Origin: Pullichristensenella sp002068815
GTDB lineage: Bacteria; Bacillota; Clostridia; Christensenellales; Aristaeellaceae
NCBI GenBank assembly: GCA_040772885.1
Contig: JAXGXF010000021.1
Coordinates: forward strand, 1-18,899
Reading direction: 5' to 3'
DNA: 18,899 nucleotides
Shown here one piece after another: positions 7,574 to 16,642 of the stretch. Each line of letters starts with the position of its first letter. The first letter of the stretch is position 1. Below the pieces are notes generated by a model. It saw nothing but the letters and a program-made list of their open reading frames with translations. It did no database searches and had not been told where the DNA came from. Made by a program: the position numbers and the translations under genes.

Positions 7574-8632
7574 ATGAAGAGGGTATTGCTGTCATTGGCG
7601 TGGCTGATCACCGCCGCCGTCGTGCTGTTTACGGCATACGCCGGGTATGTGCTCTTGAGCTACCGCCGGATTCCGGACAACCAAATGCTCGGGGTATCCG
7701 GTAGCGCCGCCGGAACGCTCGAAACCGGCGCCGCGTACGCGCTCGTCTCGTGGAACGTCGGCTTCGGCGCGTACTCGAGCGACTACAGCTTCTTCATGGA
7801 CGGCGGCGAGCACGCCCGGGCGCTCTCGAAAGATGCGGTGCTCGAAAACACCGCCGCGGCCGCGCGGCGCCTGCAGGCGCTCGACCCCGACTTCGCGCTT
7901 CTGCAGGAGGTGGACTGGGACTCCGACCGGAGCTACCACGTCGACCAGCGCGCTCTGTTCGAGGGCGCGCTCCCAAATCGCTCGTCCGTCTACGCCGTCA
8001 ACTACGACTCCGCCTACCTATTCTATCCGCCCAGCGAGCCGATCGGCCGGTCCCGCGCGGGCATACTGACGCTCTCCCGCGCTCGGATCGCCGGGGCCGT
8101 GCGCCGCAGCCTGCCGGTCGAGACGGGCTTCTCGAAATTCCTCGACCTCGACCGCTGCTATTCGGTCTCGCGCATCCCGGTCGCGGGCGGCAGGGAGCTG
8201 TGCCTCTACAACCTCCACCTCTCCGCGTACACGAGCGACGGCGCGATCGCGACCGAACAGCTTCGGATGCTGCTTTCCGACATGGCGGCGGAGGCCGGCA
8301 GAGGCAACTACGCGCTCGCCGCGGGCGACTTCAACAAGGACCTGCTCGGCGATTCCTCGAAGGTCTTCGGCGTGTCCGGCGCGGAGTTTCCTTGGGCGCA
8401 GCCGTTTCCGGAGGAATTGCTCCCCGGCGGCATCGCGCTCATCGCCCCGCAGGGCGCGCCCTCCTGCCGGAACGCGGACATGGCCTACGTCCCCGGCGAG
8501 ACGTTCGTCTTGACAATCGACGGCTTCCTCGCGTCCGAAAACGTCGAGGTGCTCTCGGCCGAGGTGCTCGACGAGGGCTTCGCGCACTCCGACCACAACC
8601 CGGTCCGGCTGTCGTTTCGGCTGCTCGCTTAG
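7574..8632 (+). CDS. Membrane-anchored endonuclease/exonuclease/phosphatase-family protein
   Basis: Hydrolase of the EEP superfamily (the fold of DNase I, exonuclease III, sphingomyelinase and inositol phosphatases), metal-dependent, acting on a phosphoester bond. The 352 residues have an N-terminal membrane anchor (about 4-27), so the catalytic domain probably lies outside the membrane. The catalytic set can be read: WNVG, E112 in LLQEVDWD, NLHLSAY, the GDFN motif with D252 and N254, and SDHNP with D340 and H341. The substrate cannot be chosen from sequence; extracellular placement points to phospholipid, nucleic acid or sugar phosphate scavenging rather than DNA repair. The start is ATG at 7574 with GAGGGAT upstream, downstream of the promoter at 7522-7551. 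It seems to be monocistronic: the next promoter overlaps its end. Confidence 0.85.
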   Translation: MKRVLLSLAWLITAAVVLFTAYAGYVLLSYRRIPDNQMLGVSGSAAGTLETGAAYALVSWNVGFGAYSSDYSFFMDGGEHARALSKDAVLENTAAAARRLQALDPDFALLQEVDWDSDRSYHVDQRALFEGALPNRSSVYAVNYDSAYLFYPPSEPIGRSRAGILTLSRARIAGAVRRSLPVETGFSKFLDLDRCYSVSRIPVAGGRELCLYNLHLSAYTSDGAIATEQLRMLLSDMAAEAGRGNYALAAGDFNKDLLGDSSKVFGVSGAEFPWAQPFPEELLPGGIALIAPQGAPSCRNADMAYVPGETFVLTIDGFLASENVEVLSAEVLDEGFAHSDHNPVRLSFRLLA

Positions 8633-8635
8633 CTG

Positions 8636-8664
8636 TTGCATTTTTGCGCGGAGAATGTTAAAAT
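8636..8664 (+). promoter_or_regulatory. Promoter of the sugar-sensing operon
   Basis: TTGCAT (8636-8641) and TAAAAT (8659-8664) are 17 bases apart, with TG at 8656-8657 giving an extended -10. It begins four bases after the stop codon of the EEP-fold gene and drives the binding protein, kinase and regulator genes. Confidence 0.75.
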
Positions 8665-8702
8665 TACAATTGTCCAGATAGACCATATACGGAGGGATGC
8701 CC

Positions 8703-9668
8703 GTGCGCAAACTGCTGCCGCTTTTCATTGCGCTTTTGTTGCTGACCGCCGGCTGCACGGACCGCGAGCCGCCGCCGGAGGAGAGCTCCATGATCCTCGG
8801 GTTTTCGCAGCTCGGCTCGGAGAGCGGCTGGCGCATCGGCAACTCCGCCGACATCAAGGCGGCGGCCGACCGCGCGGGCGTCCAGCTGATGTTCGAGAAC
8901 GCCGAGCAGAAGCAGGAGAACCAGATCAAGGCGATCCGCTCGTTCATCGCCTATCAGGTCGACGTCATCGCGTTCTCGCCGATCATCGAGGACGGCTGGG
9001 ACAACGTGCTTCGCGAGGCGAAGGAGGCCGGTATCCCGGTGATCCTGACCGACCGGCTGATCAACACCGAGGACCCGTCTCTCTACGTCGGCTACGTCGG
9101 CTCGAACTTCTTCGTCGAGGGCCAGAGCGCCGCGGTCTTTCTGAAGAAGAAGGCGGACCTCGAGGGGCTCGAGAACGTGAAGATCGTCGAGCTCTCGGGG
9201 ACGATCGAGTCCTCGCCGATGCGCCAGCGCGCGCAGGGCTTCCGGGCGACCTTGCGCGGCGACGGCCGCTTCCAGATCATCGAGAGCATCTCCGGCGACT
9301 TCCTGCGCTCGAAGGGCAAGGAGTGCATGGAGCACCTGCTCGCCGCGCACGACGACATCGACGTGCTCTACTCGCACAACGACGCGATGACCTTCGGCGC
9401 GATCGAGGCGATCGAGGCCGCGGGCTTCGAGCCGGGGAAGGACATCATCATCATCACCGTCGACGGCGAGCAGGGCGCGATCGACCTGCTCAAGGAGGGA
9501 AAGATCAACTGCGTCGTCGAGTGCACGCCCTTGATCGGCGACATCGTGATGGACCTCGCGAAAAAGCTCGTCGCGGGCGAGACGATCCCGCGCGTGACGA
9601 ATCCGGAGGAGCGCGTGTTCTCGGAATACGACGAGGACCTGATGGACATCCCCCGGCGGGGGTACTGA
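8703..9668 (+). CDS. YtfQ-like sugar-binding lipoprotein, probable sensor subunit
   Basis: Periplasmic-binding-protein family 1 (type I fold) protein related to the galactofuranose-binding protein YtfQ. The 321 residues start with a lipoprotein signal (LLLLTAGC, modified cysteine C18), so it should be anchored outside the membrane. YtfQ-like landmarks are GFSQLGSESGWR (about 33-44), QKQENQIKAIRSF (about 63-75), the TDR, SGDFLRSKGKECME, YSHNDAM and VECTPLIGD motifs. I prefer the GTG at 8703 because GGAGGG (8691-8696) is 6 bases away, whereas it touches the ATG at 8697. It lies in front of a LytS/YesM-type kinase and YesN-type regulator rather than next to permeases. That order suggests it presents the sugar to the kinase, as XylFII does with LytS. 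It is a paralogue of the binding protein at 12953-13948. Confidence 0.85.
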   Translation: MRKLLPLFIALLLLTAGCTDREPPPEESSMILGFSQLGSESGWRIGNSADIKAAADRAGVQLMFENAEQKQENQIKAIRSFIAYQVDVIAFSPIIEDGWDNVLREAKEAGIPVILTDRLINTEDPSLYVGYVGSNFFVEGQSAAVFLKKKADLEGLENVKIVELSGTIESSPMRQRAQGFRATLRGDGRFQIIESISGDFLRSKGKECMEHLLAAHDDIDVLYSHNDAMTFGAIEAIEAAGFEPGKDIIIITVDGEQGAIDLLKEGKINCVVECTPLIGDIVMDLAKKLVAGETIPRVTNPEERVFSEYDEDLMDIPRRGY

Positions 9669-9669
9669 G

Positions 9670-11115
9670 ATGCACTGGCTTCTGAACCGCCTGCACATGG
9701 GCGAGTCGATCGCGAGCCGGCTCAAGGTCTCGTTTCGCGTGATCCTGGCGGTGCTCGTGATCCCGGCGGTCATCAGCATCGTGATCATGGTCAACATCTC
9801 GGTCCGCTACAGCGCGATCATCACGCATATGGGCCAGGTCGCGAACCTGAAGCCCAAGATCGCCAAGGAGATTCCCGACGAGGTCTGGTCGGCGGTCGCC
9901 GGGCGCAAGCGGTTTGAGGACGGCAACTTCTACCGCATGATCGACGAGGCGAACCAGACGCTCGACAAGCTGATGGACTCCGTGCTCAGCCAGAACCGGC
10001 TGGAACTGCTCGTCGCGCGCCGCACGATGAACACGCTCCGGGACTACATCGACAAGATCGGCGTGAACATGGCGACGAAGAAGCCGATCGTCGAGAGCGA
10101 GGCGGAGCTCGTGGAGGTGCGCGCCGTCGCCTCTCTGGTCGGGGAGATGCTCGAGAGGTACATCGCGACGGAGATCCGAGCCGCGAGCCAGGCGAGCGTC
10201 ATGCTGACCCGCGCGATCGTCATATCGCTGCTGCTCGAGTTCGCGCTGCTGCTGCTGGCGCTCTGGTTCTCGATGCTCGCGCAGAAGGGCCTCTCGCGCT
10301 CGGTGCAGCAGCCGATCATGCAATTGGAGCACTTCGCGGCGATCCTCGCGGCGGGCGATCTGCGCGCGCGGGTCCCGGCGACGTCGGTCGAGGAGCTCTC
10401 GAACCTGACCGAGAGCTTCAACGTCATGGCCGACAAGTTGGAGACCCTGATCGAGCAGAACCGGCTCGAGCAGGAAAACCTGAAAAAGGCGGAGCTCCGC
10501 ACGCTGCAAACCCAGATCGCGCCGCACTTCCTCTACAACACGCTCGATGCGATCGTGTGGCTCGCCGAGGCCGGAAGCACCGACGAGGTCATCCACATCA
10601 CGCGCGCGCTGTCGGACTTCTTCCGGATATCGCTGTCGCAGGGGCGGGACTGGATTCCGGTCTCGGAGGAATTGAAGCACCTGCGCGGCTACCTGACGAT
10701 CCAGAAGATCCGCTATCGGGACATACTCGACTACGAGATCGACGTCGCCGAGGAGGCGCTCGAGGGGCAGATTCTGAAGCTCCTTTTGCAGCCGCTCGTC
10801 GAGAACGCGATCTACCACGGCATCAAGTACCGGCGGCGCGGCGGCAAGGTCGTGATCACCGCGCGGCTCAAGGGCGACCGGCTCCACTTCGCCGTCGAGG
10901 ACAACGGCCCCGGCATGCCGGAGGAGCGGCTTTTGCAGGTGATCGCCGGGCTCGGCGCGGACGACAGCGAGGCGGTCGGCTACGGGCTCTCGAACGTCGA
11001 CCGGCGCATACGGCTCTACTACGGGCTCTCCCGGGGGCTCAACATACACAGCGGGCCGGACGGCACGCGCGTGGAATTCACCGTTCCTGTGAGGAGGCAG
11101 GCTGGCGATGTATAA
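9670..11115 (+). CDS. LytS/YesM-type sensor histidine kinase
   Basis: Membrane sensor kinase that would phosphorylate the neighbouring regulator in response to sugar. The 481 residues show a first membrane helix at about 22-41, an external region of about 135 residues that looks helical and contains no recognisable ligand pocket, a second helix at about 180-203, a HAMP linker (about 204-265), the histidine box QIAPHFLYNTLD with H286 (family HisKA_YesM), and an ATP-binding domain with N-box PLVENAIYHG near 377-386 and G-box DNGPGMPEE near 412-420 plus GYGLSNVDRRI. The external domain being plain fits with ligand sensing via the separate binding lipoprotein encoded immediately upstream. Its start is 1 base after the upstream stop codon, and the regulator gene overlaps its end by 8 bases, so the three genes form one operon. 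An ATG at 9697 is an alternative start. Confidence 0.9.
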   Translation: MHWLLNRLHMGESIASRLKVSFRVILAVLVIPAVISIVIMVNISVRYSAIITHMGQVANLKPKIAKEIPDEVWSAVAGRKRFEDGNFYRMIDEANQTLDKLMDSVLSQNRLELLVARRTMNTLRDYIDKIGVNMATKKPIVESEAELVEVRAVASLVGEMLERYIATEIRAASQASVMLTRAIVISLLLEFALLLLALWFSMLAQKGLSRSVQQPIMQLEHFAAILAAGDLRARVPATSVEELSNLTESFNVMADKLETLIEQNRLEQENLKKAELRTLQTQIAPHFLYNTLDAIVWLAEAGSTDEVIHITRALSDFFRISLSQGRDWIPVSEELKHLRGYLTIQKIRYRDILDYEIDVAEEALEGQILKLLLQPLVENAIYHGIKYRRRGGKVVITARLKGDRLHFAVEDNGPGMPEERLLQVIAGLGADDSEAVGYGLSNVDRRIRLYYGLSRGLNIHSGPDGTRVEFTVPVRRQAGDV

Positions 11116-12706
11116 GGTCTTTCTCGTCGACGACGAAATCGTCATCCGCGAGGGCATCCGCAACAACTTCCCGTGGGAGGGCAGCGATTTCTCGCTCGCC
11201 GGCGAGGCCCCCGACGGCGAGATCGCGCTGCAGATGATGCAGGACGTGAAGCCGGACATTTTGATCACCGACATACGGATGCCCTTCATGGACGGCATGC
11301 AGCTCTGCGAGGCCGTCTCGCACACGATGCCCTGGGTGCAGATCGTGATTTTGAGCGGCTACGACGACTTCTCCTACGCGCAGCAGGCGATCTCGCTGGG
11401 CGTCAAGGAATATCTGTTGAAGCCCGTCAGCGCGCAGGAACTGCTCGAGGTGCTCGAGCGCATCGGCGCGCGCATACGCGAGGAGCGCCGCCAGCAGGCC
11501 GATTTGCTGCGCATCAAGCGCCAGTTCGCGTCGAACAGCGGCTTCCTGAAGGAAAAATTGCTCGTCGAGGCGCTGAACGGCGCGAAGAGCGCGGAGGCGG
11601 CGACGCGCATGCTCGAGCGCGCGCGGGGGCTCAACTTCTCGCTGCTCGCGAAGCGGTACCTCGTGATCCTCGCCCGGGCGCGCGGCGGCGAGGAGGGGCG
11701 CGCGCTCGCGCAGAGCATACTCTACCGACTCGCCGACGGCTCCGGCGACGCGGTGCACGCCTGCGAGGCGCCGGGCGGGTTCGCCCTGATCGTCATGGGC
11801 GACTCCGACGACGACCTCGAGGAGCGCGCCTACGGATTCTCGCAGGCGGCGCTCTACGAGATCGAGCGCGCGAGCGGCACGACCGCGCAGATGTGCATCG
11901 GCGAGGCGGTCGGCGATTTCTCCGAGCTCCCGCGCTCCTACCAGTCCGCGCAGATGGTGCGCCGCGCGATGGACGAGTCGCCCGACAAAGAGAAGCGCCG
12001 CATCATGGGCGCGCGCGACGTCGGCATGCAGCCGATGGACGCGCTGATCAACTTAGACGTTTTGCCGCTCTCGGAGCGCCTCCAGTACGCAAACCGCGAG
12101 GACGTCGAAAAGATTTTGAACGAGTACATTCACTCGATGGGGAGCGCCGCAATCCACTCGGTGATGATGGTCAACTTCCTCTACGTCGAAATCCTGATGG
12201 CCGCGAGCCGCATCATCAAGGAGTCCGGCGGCGAGCCGCGCGAGGTGATCGACGAAGAGATGTGGGAGCAGAGCCTGTTTTCGACGATGCACGACCCGCA
12301 GGAGGTCATCCCGGTCGCGAAGGAGGTGCTTGAAAAGGCGATCGCGTTCCGCGAGCAGCAGTCCTCGACGCGCTACAACGGCACGATCAACAAGGCGCGC
12401 GCGTACCTCGCCCGCGAGTACCAGAACTCCGGCGTCACGCTCAACGACGTCGCGAGCCACGTCTGCATGTCGAACAGCCACTTCTGCACGATCTTCTCGC
12501 AGGAGGTCGGCGTGACGTTCACAGAGTACCTGACGAACCTGCGCATGTCCAGGGCGAAGGAGCTGCTCCGGACGACGAAGCTCCGCTCGAGCGATATCGC
12601 CTACGCCGTCGGCTACAACGACCCCCACTACTTCAGCTACCTGTTCAAAAAGCACACCGGGCTCACCCCGAGGGATTACCGCAAGGAGTCCTCGGAGCGC
12701 ATGTAG
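11108..12706 (+). CDS. YesN-type AraC response regulator
   Basis: Two-component response regulator that probably activates transcription of the adjacent transporter operon. The 532 residues begin with a receiver domain: acidic pair D8-D9, phosphoacceptor D55 in ITDIRMP, and lysine in YLLKPVS near residue 105. A long middle region of about 300 residues, characteristic of YesN-like regulators, follows. The C-terminal AraC DNA-binding domain spans about 425-527 and has two helix-turn-helix units, LNDVASHVCMSNSHFCTIF and SSDIAYAVGYNDPHYFSYLF, and the usual PRDYRK ending. It overlaps the kinase gene by 8 bases. Its likely targets are the repeats in the 246-bp gap after it and before the binding-protein gene at 12953; that is inference, as the site of this family is not fixed. 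Confidence 0.9.
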   Translation: MYKVFLVDDEIVIREGIRNNFPWEGSDFSLAGEAPDGEIALQMMQDVKPDILITDIRMPFMDGMQLCEAVSHTMPWVQIVILSGYDDFSYAQQAISLGVKEYLLKPVSAQELLEVLERIGARIREERRQQADLLRIKRQFASNSGFLKEKLLVEALNGAKSAEAATRMLERARGLNFSLLAKRYLVILARARGGEEGRALAQSILYRLADGSGDAVHACEAPGGFALIVMGDSDDDLEERAYGFSQAALYEIERASGTTAQMCIGEAVGDFSELPRSYQSAQMVRRAMDESPDKEKRRIMGARDVGMQPMDALINLDVLPLSERLQYANREDVEKILNEYIHSMGSAAIHSVMMVNFLYVEILMAASRIIKESGGEPREVIDEEMWEQSLFSTMHDPQEVIPVAKEVLEKAIAFREQQSSTRYNGTINKARAYLAREYQNSGVTLNDVASHVCMSNSHFCTIFSQEVGVTFTEYLTNLRMSRAKELLRTTKLRSSDIAYAVGYNDPHYFSYLFKKHTGLTPRDYRKESSERM

Positions 12707-12720
12707 CCGTTCCGATACCC

Positions 12721-12764
12721 GAAAAATCGACGCCGCGCCGCCGAAAAAACACCGCCGCGCCGCG
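12721..12764 (+). repeat. 22-bp tandem direct repeat
   Basis: Two adjacent 22-base units, 12721-12742 and 12743-12764, agree at 18 positions. Each starts with GAAAAA and ends with the shared CGCCGCGCCGC. A spacing of 22 bases is about two helical turns, the spacing at which AraC-type regulators bind direct repeats. It lies just after the response regulator gene, about 130 bp before the presumed start site of the uptake operon. The repeat is seen directly; a binding role is an inference. Confidence 0.6.
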
Positions 12765-12776
12765 GCATAAAATTTC

Positions 12777-12806
12777 CAACCTTTTTCCCGAATCCATCAA
12801 ACTTTT
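12777..12806 (+). repeat. 21-bp spaced direct repeat CAAxCTTTT
   Basis: CAACCTTTT (12777-12785) and CAAACTTTT (12798-12806) are 21 bases apart with one mismatch in nine. A similar CAAAACTTG occurs at 12926-12934, close to the start codon. The spacing suits the two half sites of an AraC-type regulator. The motif is short and AT-rich, so it may be chance. Confidence 0.35.
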
Positions 12807-12810
12807 GGCC

Positions 12811-12845
12811 CGCGGCGCGATCGGCCGCGCAAAAACACGCAAAAA
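12811..12845 (+). repeat. Short dyad and phased CGCAAAAA repeats
   Basis: CGCGGC (12811-12816) pairs with GCCGCG (12824-12829) around a 7-base loop. Directly after it, CGCAAAAA occurs at 12828-12835 and again at 12838-12845, that is, one helical turn apart. Phased A-tracts bend DNA. No T run follows, so the hairpin is not a terminator of the regulator gene. Confidence 0.35.
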
Positions 12846-12896
12846 TCCCGCACCATGTTCGTATGATTGTTTATTTCTTTTTTCCCCGTTTCTCAA

Positions 12897-12909
12897 TATA
12901 CTTTATACA
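12897..12909 (+). promoter_or_regulatory. Likely -10 region of the uptake operon promoter
   Basis: TATACT (12897-12902) and TATACA (12904-12909) are both good -10 boxes. No convincing -35 box lies 17 bases upstream (only T-rich sequence), as expected of a promoter that needs an activator. The start would be about 40 bases before the binding-protein ATG. Confidence 0.45.
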
Positions 12910-12952
12910 TCGGGCGAGGTTCGCTCAAAACTTGAAACGGGGGGTTATCTTC

Positions 12953-13948
12953 ATGAAGAAACTGTTCGCTCTGGTACTTGCGTTTGCGCTGCTTTGCACA
13001 GCGTCGAGCGCGCTCGCGCTGACCGTGGGCTTCACCCAGGTCGGCCAGGAATCCGACTGGCGCACCGCCAACACCGACGACGTCTGCTCCGCCATCAAGG
13101 AAGCCGGCTGGGAGCTGATCTACGACGACGCGCAGCAGAAGCAGGAGAACCAGGTCAAGGCCGTCCGCAACTTCATCACGCAGGGCGTCGATTACATCGT
13201 GTTCACGGCCGTGGTCACCACCGGCTGGGACGAGGTCCTGCAGGAAGTCGTCGACGAGGGCATCCCGCTGGTTCTGATCGACCGCTTCCCGGAGACCAAC
13301 TTCCCGGACGACAGCTGGTACACCACGTACTTCGGCGGAGACTTCCCGGAGGAAGGCGCCCGCGCGGGCCGCTGGATTCTGAACTACATGGCCTCCGTCG
13401 GCCATGAGGGCGACATCAACATCGTCCGCCTGCAGGGCACCACGGGCGCGGACGCGCAGGTCGGCCGCACGAAGGGCTTCGACTCCGTCGTCGCCGCGAA
13501 CCCGAGCATGAAGATCATCTTCGACCAGACCGGCAACTTCACCCGCGCCGAAGGCCAGGCCGTCATGGAGGCCGCGCTGAAGGCCGTCGGCGCCGAGAAC
13601 ATCGACGTGCTCTGGGCGGAGAACGACGACATGGCGCTGGGCGCGATCGAGGCCATCAAGGCCGCGGGCCTCGTGCCTGGCAAGGACATCATCATCGTGG
13701 GCTGCGACGCCGTCAAGGCCGCGTTTGAAGCGATCGTCGCCGGCGACATGAACTGCACCGTGGAGTGCACCCCGCTCATGGGCGACCGCGTGGTCGAGGT
13801 CATCACGGGCCTCGAGGCCGGCCAGACCTTCGAGAAGACCGTGCACCCGGTCGAGTACGTCTACGACACGAACGGCGGCATCGCCTACGACGACGCCGGC
13901 AACGTCACCCTGAAGGCCGCCGACCACTTAGCCGAGCGCCTCTACTAA
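12953..13948 (+). CDS. ytfQ: YtfQ-like sugar ABC transporter binding protein
   Basis: Substrate-binding protein of the uptake system, of the type I sugar-binding fold. The 331 residues begin with a classical signal peptide (MKKLFALVLAFALLC...ALA), predicted to be cut after A22, leaving LTVGFTQVGQESDWR, as in Escherichia coli YtfQ. There is no lipobox, which is unusual for a monoderm Firmicute. Family motifs are QQKQENQVKAVRNF (about 62-75), VLIDR, GNFTRAEGQAVME, WAENDDM and VECTPLMGD. It differs from the upstream sensor lipoprotein, so the two are paralogues and may differ in affinity. A G-rich ribosome site (ACGGGGGG) stands 7-8 bases upstream of the ATG. Galactofuranose is the substrate of the family prototype, but other furanoses or pentoses are possible. 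It precedes the ATPase gene by about 115 bases with a strong hairpin in between, as often seen where binding protein must be made in excess. Confidence 0.9.
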   Translation: MKKLFALVLAFALLCTASSALALTVGFTQVGQESDWRTANTDDVCSAIKEAGWELIYDDAQQKQENQVKAVRNFITQGVDYIVFTAVVTTGWDEVLQEVVDEGIPLVLIDRFPETNFPDDSWYTTYFGGDFPEEGARAGRWILNYMASVGHEGDINIVRLQGTTGADAQVGRTKGFDSVVAANPSMKIIFDQTGNFTRAEGQAVMEAALKAVGAENIDVLWAENDDMALGAIEAIKAAGLVPGKDIIIVGCDAVKAAFEAIVAGDMNCTVECTPLMGDRVVEVITGLEAGQTFEKTVHPVEYVYDTNGGIAYDDAGNVTLKAADHLAERLY

Positions 13949-14011
13949 TTCTCGGACTGCCGCGAAAGGGCTCCGCGCGGCGGGTCGGAAATTCCGGGCC
14001 GCCGCGCAGAA

Positions 14012-14034
14012 GGGGCTGTCGTTTCGACAGCCCC
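14012..14034 (+). other. Strong hairpin after the binding-protein gene
   Basis: GGGGCTGTCG (14012-14021) pairs perfectly with CGACAGCCCC (14025-14034) around a 3-base loop. The following bases TATCTC do not form a T run, so full termination is unlikely. A stable hairpin here probably protects the upstream binding-protein mRNA from 3' decay or causes partial termination, giving more binding protein than transporter. Confidence 0.75.
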
Positions 14035-14052
14035 TATCTCGACAGATGGGGG
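14031..14052 (+). other. Alternative hairpin covering the ATPase ribosome site
   Basis: CCCCTATCT (14031-14039) can pair with AGATGGGGG (14044-14052) around the loop CGAC (one G-U pair). It shares CCCC (14031-14034) with the hairpin at 14012-14034, so the two exclude each other. It would hide the G-rich ribosome site of the ATPase gene. The pairing is seen; whether it is used is unknown. Confidence 0.45.
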
Positions 14053-14063
14053 ATGGTCAAGCC

Positions 14064-15571
<1,508 letters not shown>

Positions 15572-15575
<4 letters not shown>

Positions 15576-16642
15576 AGAGGCTGAACATGGAGCGGATCAT
15601 CCGCTCGAAGCTCACCTGGGCCGCGGTCGCGGAGCTGCTGATACTGCTCGTGTGCCTGATCATCCGGCCGGACTTCTTCTCGATCAGCTACCAGCCGCAA
15701 AACGGCGTGCTGTACGGAAGCCTGATCGACATATTGAACCGCTCGGCCGAGATCACGATCATCGCGATGGGCATGACGCTCGTCATCGCGACCGGCGGTA
15801 CGGACCTGTCGGTCGGCGCGTCGGTCGCCGTCGCGGGCGCGCTCGCGCTTCGGTTGATGCGCTGGGACATCTACGCCTACCCGACGCCCGGCGACTGGTC
15901 GATCACGCCGTTCCCGCTGGTCATCCTCGCCTCGCTCGTCGTCTGCGCGCTGATGGGCGCGTTCAACGGCTTTCTCGTGTCCAGGCTCAAGATCCAGCCG
16001 ATCATCGCGACGCTGATCTTGATGGTCGCCGGGCGCGGCATCGCGCAGATCATCACGACCGGCAAGCAGTTTACGATCCTCTACTCGCCCTACAAGTTCA
16101 TCTCGCAGGGAAGCCTGCTGTTTTTGCCGGCGCCGATCGTCATCATGGCCGTCGTCGTCGCGGCGGTGGCGCTGTTCACGAGAAAGACCGCGTTCGGGCT
16201 GTTCGTCGAATCGGTCGGCGTGAACCCGTCGGCGAGCCGCGTGTCGGGCCTGAACTCGAAGCGCGTGGTGCTGCTCGTCTATACGCTGACGGCGTTCCTC
16301 GCGGGCATCTCGGGGCTCATCTACTCGAGCCGCATCATGTCGAACGACTCGAACAACGCCGGCAAGGACTACGAGCTCGACGCGATCCTCTCGGTCGTCA
16401 TCGGCGGCACGTCGATGTCCGGCGGCAAGTTCAACCTCGCAGGGACGGTCATGGGCTCGATCATCATCCGCACGATCATAACGTTTGTCTATTACTTCAG
16501 CATCGCGGCCGAGGCGACGATGGCGTTCAAGGCGCTGATCGTCGCGGTCGTGATCGTGCTCCAGTCGGAGCCGGTGCGCGCGCGGCTCGCGAAGCGTTCG
16601 CAGATGCGCACGGCGATGAAGGGCGGTGATGTGCGTGCATAA
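15572..16642 (+). CDS. ytfT: Sugar ABC transporter permease (YtfT-like)
   Basis: Inner-membrane permease of the BPD_transp_2 (RbsC/AraH) family, one half of the translocation pore for the sugar importer. The 356 residues include about eight to ten hydrophobic segments; landmarks are AMGMTLVIATGGTDLSVGA (about 63-81), IATLILMVAGRGIAQII, the TAFG and VGVNPSASRVSGL cytoplasmic loops, and SVVIGGTSMSGGKFNLAGT near the C-terminal half, all family hallmarks. I use the GTG at 15572, which overlaps the ATPase stop (GTGA) and has GAGAGGGGG at about 7 bases. The next permease gene overlaps its end by about 14 bases, which implies translational coupling. Confidence 0.93.

Noticed and set aside
14012..14034. 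Full intrinsic terminator after the binding-protein gene
   Set aside because: The bases after the stem are TATCTC, not a T run, and the ATPase gene directly follows without a visible promoter.
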